DNA of 40,034 nt from Pinguiococcus pyrenoidosus (Eukaryota > Sar > Pinguiophyceae > Pinguiochrysidales > Pinguiochrysidaceae): NCBI GenBank assembly GCA_019677205.1, contig JAAMXY010001512.1, positions 1-40,034 of the forward strand. Direction: 5' to 3'. Positions 9,701 to 17,578 of the stretch are shown here, in pieces. How positions within the stretch are numbered: position 1 is the stretch's first letter; each line of letters begins with the position of its first letter. The position numbers and the translations under genes are program-made. Under the pieces are notes generated by a model, which saw only the letters and a program-made list of their open reading frames with translations, was not told the origin of the DNA and made no database searches.

Positions 9701-11874
9701 CGGAGGAGCCACTGCCCGAGAAGGAGAGCTTCCTCTTCGAGGACGGAAGCATGGCTACCAACAAGAGCTGGGACGAGCTCCTTGGGGGACACGTTGCCGT
9801 GGAGAAGAGCCGCGAAGAGGCGCGCCTGGGGCGGGGCAAGCGCGAGAGGCAGCAAGTGGTCTTGTACAACGTCGACGTGGAGACGGAAGACGAGGGAGCT
9901 ACGTATGAGAATGACGAGGACGATGCGTGGAGGGCGACAAGTCTCGGGCCGAGGAAGAGCAGGAAGCTCGAGTTCGGCGACGTGCACCGGAAGGGCATGA
10001 TGCGAATGCTTCACAGGATGGGCCTGTGCGACGGGAACTGGGACCGGCTCTTCGAGACCTGCCGCGAGACTGCAGGGCCGCTCAAGAATCGAGGGCGGCT
10101 AGAGAACATGCAGAATGCCTGGAGTCTCCTTGAGCAGGCCCTGAAGCTGTGGCTCGAGGCCCGATACGTCAAGCCAGAGCACCAGACGCCCGGCCAGCCC
10201 TTCGCACGATCCGACGGGACCGTGTCCTTCGACCTTTGGGGACATGAGATCGAGGGACTGATTCGCAGGATGGCGCTGCAGGAGCTTGCGTATCGGAAGA
10301 TACGGGAGATCGAGAGCGATGACTCGATCCAGCCGAAGAGATTCATAGTGCACGACTTTGGGGCATGCCAGCTGGACGATAAGGAGAGCATGCAGAGGGG
10401 AAACGGCATGTGGAATGCCGAGTACGACTACCAGGTGCTCAAGGGCTTTGTCAAGTTCGGTCACACGCGTTGGGAGCGTATCTTGCAGGACAAGCAGTTG
10501 TCCGTGGCCGTGGAGTCCGTCGTTCGGGATGACAACTTTGACGAGAGGGCGCTCAGGCGGCTGCAGACGAAGATGAGCAATTTTGTGAAGGCCCGGCTCG
10601 AGCGGATGGAAAGGGGAATGACCGCCGAGGCCATGCTCCGGCGGCTAGCAACCACTGGACAGCTGGCCCGCGGAATCCGTGACATCCAGTACGAGTGGAA
10701 TAGCCGAACGCTCAGCCAGGTGCTCTGCAGATCCCAGCGCGCCTTGCTGCGCCAGGCCCAGCTTGGCGAGTTCATCACTGGGGCGCGAATGGCCCAGGAC
10801 GACCTCAAGAGCTCTCTTGAATCGTCGTCGAAGCGCGGGAACGACTCCAAGAACATCATCAACGTGCTGAAGAAGCAGGCCGAGCATCTGAAGACGATGG
10901 CCGAGCTGCAGCAGGCGCAGGAGCGCGCTTCGGTGCTGATGAGCCCGCTCCAGGTCACCGAGGCCGAGGCCTGGCTCGGCGTTCCGTACCACCACAGCTA
11001 CAAGGAGGGTATCGGCAAGTTGCAGAACTCGCTCGATGCCATCCAGGCCAAGTCCAAGGCTGCTCTGGCATCGGAGGAGACGCTCGAGGCCGCCTTCCGG
11101 GAGCTGTACAACGTGTCCGAGAAGGACGCAGAGGAGGCGACCAGCTACGCGCGCACGGTGATCAACGCGAGATTCAGACAGCAGGACGAGCAAATCCGAG
11201 CAGAAGTCACGGAGAAGCTTAGGGCGCTTGCGGCGCAGCAGCAACAGCAGCAGCAGCAGCAGCAGCAGCTGCAGCAGCATGAACAGCAACCGCAGCATGA
11301 ACAGCAACCGGAACCGCAACCGCAAGCGCAACAGCAGCAGCAACAGCCGCCGCCGCAGCAACAACAACAACAGCAGCCGCAGCAGAAGAAGCAGAAGCAG
11401 CAACCGCGACAGCAGCCGTCTGCGCCGCAGCCGCAGCAATCGCCGCCATACCAGCAGCAGCAAGAGTCGCAGGAAGAGTCAGAGGAAAGTGCATCGCAGC
11501 AGTCTCCTCGTCGTGATGACGAGAATAGAGCAGTCGAGGGGATGTCATCTAGTCAAAGGGCCCCGCAATCCTCAACACCGACATCTGGGAAGAAGCGAGC
11601 GACGCTCTCCTCCGAGGGCGAGTACCACGAAGGTGCCCAGGCCCCGAACGGTTTCCATGCTGCGGAGAACGTGCTCCGCGCGAGCATGCAGAATAGCTTG
11701 TCCGCAGCGGCGTCCATGATGCCCGCGAATCCAGTGCAGCAATTCTCAGCCGCCGCTGCGGCAGCTGCGGCGGCTCAACAGAGCAAGCTGCTGTCGCCGC
11801 AGATATCAGGACGACTTCCTGCGATGATGGCGATGAAGAGCAGCAATAGACAGGCCTACGACGGGCGAAACTAG
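6793..11874 (+). CDS. CHD-type (Mi-2-like) ATP-dependent chromatin remodeler
   Basis: This 1693-aa protein is encoded in one uninterrupted exon. Domains in order: two PHD-type Cys/His fingers (about 44-86 and 92-132), two chromodomain-like segments (about 165-225 and 240-295, the second with FLLVKWRGVSYDDVTWEP), and a SNF2 ATPase (about 320-800). The ATPase has the Walker A motif ADEMGLGKT (about 347-355), the DEGH box (about 485), SRAHRIGQ (about 775), and the TRGTMEER helicase end. An acidic linker (about 840-1000) follows. A region with DVHRKGMMRMLHRMG and WNAEYDYQVLKGFVKFG (about 1060-1240) resembles the DUF/SANT-SLIDE part of CHD3/4/5. After that come a helical segment and a Gln-rich tract (about 1482-1557). 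It should slide or evict nucleosomes in the nucleus. The CHD3-5 subgroup is favoured by the PHD plus double chromodomain order. Confidence 0.93.
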   Translation: MEQKPSSAPAAVEQMLPVVYGAEAAAPTSLAVNSGYASEHDPLCSACGLEGEVLVCETCPRVYHQACTRPVPLTKVPEEHWQCSACQDRKQCCVCRKPGATHRCAHCLRQYHRHCLVWESVEPVQAWLCTMCQEKSTVHKIYSSRLFKETRAKYDPADPTKEPKENPDAPLVKQFLVHWKGRSFRHLSWVNREHMQILAAHKLRNYERANPFTPTVSYDALEDLEFHNINATWKQPHRVISAKWVCLDGLEMQRFLLVKWRGVSYDDVTWEPAQELADARELIEAFDRRCVKYRGFDLKPSGLGRQKAFRPFSEDPQFIPEDLKLHDYQLEGVNWLRQAWWNETSVILADEMGLGKTIQSATFSRSILEEQVWRSKQEGHTLRPILVVAPLSTLENWEREFALWAPELNVIVFTGDRSSREKIQKYELDWPVKSLAKGTEAYRRAAAAETQISQMRWPFHVFLTSYELAKGESKLLRKIEWESLIVDEGHRLKGGVSGKLFQELVTLPAFQKVLLTGTPLQNSMEELFNLLGFLDRRKFGEMENFVDGLEDLEKSAAVDRLKDVLTPHMLRRQKADVNLKMPSKEELIVRVEMSKEQKALYRDILTKNFDKLASRGRTTSSLINVFAQLQKVCNHPYLFMRPTTVPQTETELKDSLLKMTKASGKLDLLDRMLRKLKATGNRVLIFSQMTTMLDVLEDYLIGNGWGYCRLDGNTRSSSRQHIIDRFNDSFKYGNEQQFVFLLSTRAGGVGINLATADTVIIYDTDWNPHNDLQALSRAHRIGQTNKVMIYRLVTRGTMEERKIERTRQKMLLEHVVVRGTMRGASMSQQELDDVLKYGTEELFAGGDDEDEQAESQAAQEAAKSDEEKNGDQDAAKKKNMAIKWTDDAIEALLDREAKDPDNTEKMDDEEEGGKEGGGNIASGLLKSFKVAKFVLEEEDLTREEIVEGEETDASDKMETETPDQSLPVKSEEPLPEKESFLFEDGSMATNKSWDELLGGHVAVEKSREEARLGRGKRERQQVVLYNVDVETEDEGATYENDEDDAWRATSLGPRKSRKLEFGDVHRKGMMRMLHRMGLCDGNWDRLFETCRETAGPLKNRGRLENMQNAWSLLEQALKLWLEARYVKPEHQTPGQPFARSDGTVSFDLWGHEIEGLIRRMALQELAYRKIREIESDDSIQPKRFIVHDFGACQLDDKESMQRGNGMWNAEYDYQVLKGFVKFGHTRWERILQDKQLSVAVESVVRDDNFDERALRRLQTKMSNFVKARLERMERGMTAEAMLRRLATTGQLARGIRDIQYEWNSRTLSQVLCRSQRALLRQAQLGEFITGARMAQDDLKSSLESSSKRGNDSKNIINVLKKQAEHLKTMAELQQAQERASVLMSPLQVTEAEAWLGVPYHHSYKEGIGKLQNSLDAIQAKSKAALASEETLEAAFRELYNVSEKDAEEATSYARTVINARFRQQDEQIRAEVTEKLRALAAQQQQQQQQQQQLQQHEQQPQHEQQPEPQPQAQQQQQQPPPQQQQQQQPQQKKQKQQPRQQPSAPQPQQSPPYQQQQESQEESEESASQQSPRRDDENRAVEGMSSSQRAPQSSTPTSGKKRATLSSEGEYHEGAQAPNGFHAAENVLRASMQNSLSAAASMMPANPVQQFSAAAAAAAAAQQSKLLSPQISGRLPAMMAMKSSNRQAYDGRN
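11236..11464 (+). repeat. CAG/CAA trinucleotide tract coding poly-Gln
   Basis: An imperfect CAG/CAA run encodes a Gln-rich segment of the CHD protein interrupted by His, Pro and Glu. The mirrored antisense frame gives a poly-Leu ORF that is not a gene. Confidence 0.9.
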
Positions 11875-12117
11875 AGTCTACGCCGGCGTCGCTGCGCGGC
11901 CTCGATAGACAGGTCTCCATCTCGACAAAGAAAAGTGGTTGCACAATTCCGCCTTTCCTCTACGCAACTCTCTCGGTCACTGATGCGTCCCACGCCTTTC
12001 GGACTTGCATCCCACTGGCACTATGACAACTGAAGATTGGGCGCAGGCCGGAAAGGCCCGATCCACGCGATACCGGAAGAAAACATCTGTGCTAGCTTCG
12101 TCGCACGCCGCGATGCC

Positions 12118-12798
12118 TTACGCATCCTTCTCCTTCCGCTGGTTCGCCCACAACGCCACCCCTCCGCCGCCGCCTCTGCCGACGAGGATCTTACCGTCGC
12201 AGCAGAAGAAGGTGAAGAACGGCTGCCGCTTGTACTCGAGCCCCTCCCGCTTCAGGCCAGCCTTGTCTCGGATGCTCTGCGGCAGCCCATCTGTCACGTC
12301 CGAGCCGAAGAACAGGAGGCGGAAGAAGTCGAACTCCAGGCGGCGCTTGTCCTCGAGCCAGCGAAACGTCCCGGTGAACTTGAGCACCGCTGCGTCTCCG
12401 ACGTACACTCCGTTTTCAATCGCCATGGTGTCCGCATCGAAGCTCTGCACCGCCTTGACGGGCACGTAGTTGATGCGGCGCCCGACCGCTTTCTGAGTCT
12501 TCACCTCGCCGGTGGTGAAGATCAGGCGCCAGTCGCCGGTCAAGTTGCCCAGGATGTCCTGCTCCACGCCGCGCGCTTTCTCCAGGCGCCGGATGGCCTC
12601 GTAGACGTCTTCCGCGTCCACGTCGCGCTTATCCGCGGCGCGCTGAAGCAACGCGCGGTCCTCCGCCAACTCATCCGTGGCGGTGTCGCCCTCCGTGACC
12701 GCCAAGCGCGTCCAGCGCGGACTGCGTCGCGCCACAAGGGGCGACTGGAACGCGTGCGCGCCAAACAGACCAACGAAAAGCCACACAAGACGCCACAT
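12118..12798 (-). CDS. Plastid lipid-associated protein (PAP/fibrillin), plastid-targeted
   Basis: The predicted 226-aa protein has a hydrophobic signal peptide (MWRLVWLFVGLFGAHA) followed at once by Phe and an Arg/Ser-rich stretch. That is a bipartite presequence of a secondary red plastid (AHA-F in place of ASA-F). The mature part has the fibrillin signature: an N-terminal helix region, then LTGDWRLIFTTGE (about 97), strands with GVYVGDAAVLKFTGTF, RRLEFDFFRL and the late KILVGRG strand. Fibrillins bind lipids or carotenoids in plastoglobules and thylakoids. The start is set at 12798, the Met that opens the signal peptide; upstream in-frame codons would bury it. The gene is divergent, with only 190 bp separating it from the retinol saturase-like gene. 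Confidence 0.87.
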   Translation of the reverse strand: MWRLVWLFVGLFGAHAFQSPLVARRSPRWTRLAVTEGDTATDELAEDRALLQRAADKRDVDAEDVYEAIRRLEKARGVEQDILGNLTGDWRLIFTTGEVKTQKAVGRRINYVPVKAVQSFDADTMAIENGVYVGDAAVLKFTGTFRWLEDKRRLEFDFFRLLFFGSDVTDGLPQSIRDKAGLKREGLEYKRQPFFTFFCCDGKILVGRGGGGGVALWANQRKEKDA

Positions 12799-12988
12799 GG
12801 CGAAAGATACGTTTGAAAAAAACGCGGGAAAACTCCAACATCGGCGGACAGAGACGCAGATCTCTCTGGAGTTCCACTGTACAGGATCGATCGAGGGGCG
12901 GATCTTTGGACAGAGAATCCGCGTGAAAAGCGACGCCGCTCTCATCACGCGGTTCGCGCGCAGACACGATACACGAGCGCTGCACAAG
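12799..12988. promoter_or_regulatory. 190-bp bidirectional promoter, fibrillin / RetSat-like pair
   Basis: This gap between two divergent start codons contains an A-run near 12818-12825 and no other gene. Both promoters and both 5' UTRs must fit inside it, so co-regulation is likely. No named element was recognised. Confidence 0.6.
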
Positions 12989-15234
12989 ATGATCAGTGCT
13001 CTGTGGCCCCTTACGGCCATAGTGGGCGCAGTTCCGCTGTTCTTCCTCGCAGCCTATGTGTACTTCCGGGCGCTGCGAAGTCGGCTGCCGGATGCCCCTC
13101 AGTTGGACGATGCAATCATTCGAGTCGGCGGGAGCGCCAAGCGCCTCGAGGCGCTCAGCCGCGCTGCCGTGGACTACATCATCATTGGGTCCGGTGAGTC
13201 CGGCTTCTTCTGCCGCTCAATGCGCTTCGTTGTCGGAGACTTCGTTCGCTGCGGAAGTTGAAGATCATGGGCGGCTGCGATGAAAGGCCACGAAATCCTT
13301 GCGCTTTCTCACTTCTGTACCCTTACTACCGAGGCTGAGACGATCTTCCCCTTGCCCCTTGGTGTGGTCGCAACTTGGTACAGGAATCGGAGGCCTCTCC
13401 ACGGCAGCGTTGCTGGCGAAAGCCGGCTACAAAGTCGCCGTGCTTGAGCAGCACGACGTCGCCGGCGGTAGCAGCCATGCTTTCGTCGAAGGCGGCTTCG
13501 AGTTCGACGTTGGCATTCACTACGTCGGTGGCCAGCTTCACGATGTTTCGTCCCCTTTGCGAAAGGTCTTCTCCGTCCTGACCGACGGCAAGCTGGAGTG
13601 GTGCCGCATGGACAAAGTCTACGACAAGGTGGTGAATGACACCACGGGCGAAGAGTTCGACATGTCCGACGATCATCGCGCGAACAACGAGAGGATCCTC
13701 GAGAAGTACCGGGACACACCAGGAGCCGAAGAAGCTCTCAAGAAGTACAAGGCAGCATGCGAGCGAGCCCAGCTCGGCGTATTGATGATGTTCCTGGTGA
13801 AGGTGTTGCCGATCTGGTTGCTCCATCTCGCTTGGCCGCTGATCATGCGTGTCTCCGGCCCGGACTTCATGCGCACTACCAAAGAAGTGCTCGAAGACGA
13901 GTGCGGCATCACGGGCGACGGCAAGCTGCGGACGTTGGGGGGACTGCTGACCTATCTCTTCGGCGACTACGGCGTTCCACCTGAGAGATCGCCCTTCTTC
14001 ATCCAGGCGTGCTTGGACGACCACTACGACGGAGGCGCCTTTTTCCCCAAGGGGGGATCCAAGATGGTGGCGAAGACGATGGTGGCCTGCATTCAACGCC
14101 GTGGCGGCCACGTCTACGTCCGGGCGCCGGTTTCCCAGGTCCTCGTGGAGAAGGACGCAGCCGGCAAGTTCCTCGCGAAGGGCGTCGTCTGCAAAGGCCA
14201 GACGATCCCTGCTCGACGGGGTGTTGTCTCCAATGCGGGCTTCCGCAACACCTTTGGCTATCCGGGCGCCACCGGCGAAGCGAAGCTTGACGGGAGCAAG
14301 AGCTCCCCGTGGTCGGTGCCCCTCGTACCGGAAGAGGCCGCGCTGCCGCAGCGCAAGTTGCTGCATGGCTCGTCGCTGGACGAGAAAGTCGGGCCGTCGG
14401 TTGCCATGCTGTACCTCTTCGTGGGGCTGGATGGCTCGGCAGAGGACCTTGGAGTCAAGGCTCAGAACATCTGGCGCGTGCAGGACTGGAACCATGACGA
14501 GAACTTCCGGCGGTTCATGGCACTTGACAGCTCCGACGACGTCGAGCAGATCCCAGTGGTGTTCATCGCCGGCGCTAGCGCCAAGGACGACGATTTCGAG
14601 CGCCGCTTCCCCGGCAAGAGCACGGTGACGATCATTGCGCCGGTCAACCCGGCGTGGTTCCAGCGTGAAGATTGGCAAGACACGCGAGTCAAACACCGCG
14701 GAGCGGACTACATGGCGGTCAAGGAGAAGTGGAAGTTCATGCTGCTGGAGACCATGTACAAGTACCTCCCGGGCACGCGCGGCAAGGTTGCCTACGCCGA
14801 CCTCGGCACGCCGCTCACGAACAACTTCTACCTCGGAACTCAGAACGGCGAGGCATACGGCCTTGACTTCAATACCCACAGGTGCGGAAAGCACAACACG
14901 AAGCAAAACATGGTTCGCGCGCTTGTCCCGCAGCCTGACGCTTCTCTGCGACACGAAGGTTCGGCGATGAGAACGCCCAGAGGGCTTTGCACCCACAGAC
15001 TACCATCGGCAATCTGTATCTCACTGGCCAGTAAGTCGTAGCCCAAAGCTTCAAGCTGCCGGGGGGCTCCAGTGCAGGACGAAGAGCAAATCTAAGTCGC
15101 GCCGTTGTCGCTCCTTCCGTAGGGACAGCGTGATGGTAGGCGTCGCGACCGCCGCAATTTCCGGCATCACCACGTCGGCCGCTGCTTCCAGCATGGCGCT
15201 GCTCCGCACCATCGTCGAGATGATAGTGACCTAG
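12989..15234 (+). CDS. FAD-dependent retinol saturase / carotenoid isomerase-like oxidoreductase
   Basis: Four exons are predicted: 12989-13193, 13384-14881, 14959-15030 and 15123-15234 (628 aa). All introns are GT-AG (190, 77 and 92 nt). Exon 1 has a membrane-anchor segment (about residues 5-27) and ends in YIIIGSG. The dinucleotide-binding motif is completed across the splice (GSGIGGLSTAALL, residues 67-79), followed by VLEQHDVAGGSSHAF. Exons 3 and 4 rebuild the C-terminal family motif LYLTGQ-DSVMVGVATAA, which no single frame shows. The family (retinol 13,14-saturase, CRTISO, phytoene desaturase-like) reduces or isomerises conjugated double bonds. Its length is near that of RetSat (610 aa). 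The exact substrate is unknown; in an alga a carotenoid is plausible. The leader lacks an obvious Phe cleavage motif. Confidence 0.88.
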
Positions 15235-16063
15235 CGCTCGCAGGTTTTCAGGAGTCCTCCAGGGCTCGCCAAGTTTTAGCGAAGCACGATTTTCCCTTCC
15301 TGCGACTGGAATAGGCGCGGACAACAGGCTTCTAGACAGAGAGACAGCCGGCAAGATAGATCCACACCTCACAGTAGACAAGAAGACGCTTTCAGCAGAA
15401 TGAAGTTTTCCAGCGGAGACGTCGCTCCAAGGTTCTGTTCTTTCGGCCCAAGTGAAGACGTCGGCCAAGTATTTTCTACGTAGCCCAAGTGGCGCAGGGA
15501 GTCTGTGCCAATTTCATCCGAGCGGGTAAACAACCAAACCATGCCAGAAGGATGCTTTTTAGAAGTTGGTGTACTGTTTCCCCGAAGCTCGCGTCTTCGC
15601 CTGGTTCGCTGCGCCATCATCCTCGCATCGTATCTCATGCACTCTCGCTCGTCAGGATCAGCAGCCCAGGAGTTCGCAACACGAGGGACGCGACAACACC
15701 CCAAACCCAGCCGCGTGGAAGTCCCGGCGGATACGTCGTTCTTAGAACCATCCTTGGGCCTGAAACGCTGAAACGAATCATAGAATGCGCCGAATGCTGA
15801 AAATGCGCTCTCCTTTACTTCTGTGACATCTGGAACTGTCAGCGGATTCGCCAGCAATTTCGCGAACTCGATTCGTGTCCTAACAGTCTTCACAGTAGGG
15901 ACCGTGCGTGGCCCTGGAATTTGAACCGTGTAAGAACATTTGCGACTCTGCAGAGGATTTCCGCCTTTCCCTTTCTCAGATCGTCTCCCACTGGCGTTTT
16001 CTGCACAATTGCAGCAAGCGAGACGGCATCACTACCAAGTGGGCGCCTACCTGGTGGAGCTCC
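15235..16063. other. Intergenic region upstream of B9D2
   Basis: No gene is supported here. Open frames occur on both strands (for example 15369-15893 on the minus strand), but none shows recognisable motifs. An upstream 5' exon of the B9D2 gene could lie here because that frame stays open back to 15908. Confidence 0.4.
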
Positions 16064-16584
16064 ATGAGTTCGCGCAGGAGGGGACGAGCGCAAGGGGATG
16101 TCGAGATGGGAACCAGGGAGCTTCGTCAGGTACTGCAACATCAGGCTTGCTCAAGGAAGCGGCAACGCGTAGGAGAGACCTCACGCTTTGTCCAGGGGGA
16201 GAGGAAGCTCGAAGACGACGACGACGACGAAGACGACGACGACGACGACGAGTCCAGCGAAACGGAGGAGGAAGGCGACGATCACCTGGAGAAGAAACAC
16301 CTGATCGACTTCCGGCGACAGAAGCGTGGACAGGTACAGTTTTGCCGACGTCTCCGGAGAATCTCAGTCCGCGGCTTGCCTAAGACTTCTTCTCATGCGC
16401 AGGCGGCACCAAGACGGTTTCAATTTGGCCTCTCACCAAGGTTCAGAAAGGACAGCTCTCCCACGTCTTCTGGCCGGAAAGGTGCCGAGCCGAAAGCCGG
16501 CCACGACGAGCAAAACGCCAGGAACAGATTGAGCGAGAGACGCCAGCAAAGCTCAGTGCGAACCTCAGAACTTCGAGATGGGAG

Positions 16585-16618
<34 letters not shown>

Positions 16619-17491
16619 GAGGCCGAGCGAAAGGGCCGCGGCATGGAATCCGACAGCAGTGGTGGCGACAAAGCAGATGTGGAGAACAAGGCGAGCGGAT
16701 CATCGCCTCTGGCACGCTTCGCCAGGGAGCGACTGGGCCTTGGATCGAGGCGAAGAGAAAAGGAGGCACTGCCACCTCCGTCGGATGACTCCGCCGCAAA
16801 CGACGCGACCGATTCAGATGGTGAGGGTGATCCACCGAGTGCGATGCCCATGACGCCGTTCCGACGGTCGCGGCCAGATCAGCTGCGAGCGCGGAGGAGG
16901 CTTCGGGATCGGGTGGAAGCAGCTTTTGCGCCTGAAGTGCACATCATTGGGGAGATTCGTGGAGCATTGGGCGCGGAGTTCAGCTCCATGATCAGCTATG
17001 ATGTCGAAGGCGTCTTCTGCAAGTTCATGATCGAGGCTGGCAAGTACTGGTCCCATCTCGCTGGGGATCAGAGCGGGCAAACCCAGATCGCTTACGCAGA
17101 AGACTCGACGGGCTTGCGGCCGATGAACCATCCTGTTGACATCCACTACACCACCAAAAGCTTGCAAGGATGGCCACGATTCGTCTGTCAAGTCTGGACG
17201 CTCGATTCCTTCGGCAGGGCGAGCACCGCCGGCTATGGATTCGCGCATCTGCCGTGCATCCCCGGAGTGCACACGGTGGAGGTTGCGTGCTGGAGGCCAA
17301 CGGGGACGTTGAAGGAGGAGGTGGAGGCTCTTTTTCTGGGGCACACCACGCAGTTGACGACGGACGACATCGTCTTTGGCAGCGCGTGGGATAATCGTTG
17401 GCGCCTGGTGACCGCTCCGTCGGGTTCCTTGATCTTGGACGTGGCGGTCATGACAAGACACTTCACGGAACATAACGTCGATGCAGTCTGA
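16064..17491 (+). CDS. B9D2: B9 domain protein B9D2 with long acidic N-terminal extension
   Basis: The last 185 residues form a complete B9 domain: EVHIIGEIRGALG, VFCKFMIEAGKYWSHLAGDQSGQTQ, HPVDIHYTTKSLQGWPRF, QVWTLDSFGR, AGYGFAHLP, GVHTVEVACWRPTG and a final LDVAVMTRHF. This is very close to B9D2, a ciliary transition-zone protein of the MKS complex with B9D1 and MKS1. Family members are about 175 aa. Here about 290 residues of low-complexity acidic, Ser/Arg-rich sequence precede the domain. The ATG at 16064 is the first ATG in the frame. A likely 69-nt phase-0 intron (16334-16402, GTACAG to GCGCAG) lies in the extension and is in frame whether or not it is spliced. A shorter protein starting at about 16840 (MPMTPFRR) is also possible. 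Confidence 0.85.
16214..16251 (+). repeat. (GAC)n tract coding poly-Asp in B9D2 extension
   Basis: About twelve GAC/GAA codons in a row give an Asp/Glu run in the N-terminal extension. Confidence 0.85.
16586..16621 (+). repeat. (GACGAG)n tract coding Asp-Glu repeat in B9D2 extension
   Basis: About six GACGAG/GAGGAC hexamers encode alternating Asp and Glu. Confidence 0.85.
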
Positions 17492-17578
17492 TGGCTCTTC
17501 GAGGTGACAAGAGATCGAGTTAAAACTAAAGATGCCTGCTGCAAGAGCTTCTCGCGCGATGCGAGGCTTCCTTCGCAC

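Noticed and set aside
10645-11463. Minus-strand Leu-rich ORF
   Set aside because: The complement of the CAG/CAA tract and coding sequence of the CHD gene.
13326-14996. 556-codon minus-strand ORF
   Set aside because: Antisense shadow of the RetSat-like exon 2 in GC-rich sequence.
13299-15041. Unspliced 580-codon ORF as the full oxidoreductase
   Set aside because: It lacks the first strand and the first part of the dinucleotide-binding motif, and its tail does not match the family. The four-exon model restores GSGIGGL and LTGQDSVMVG.
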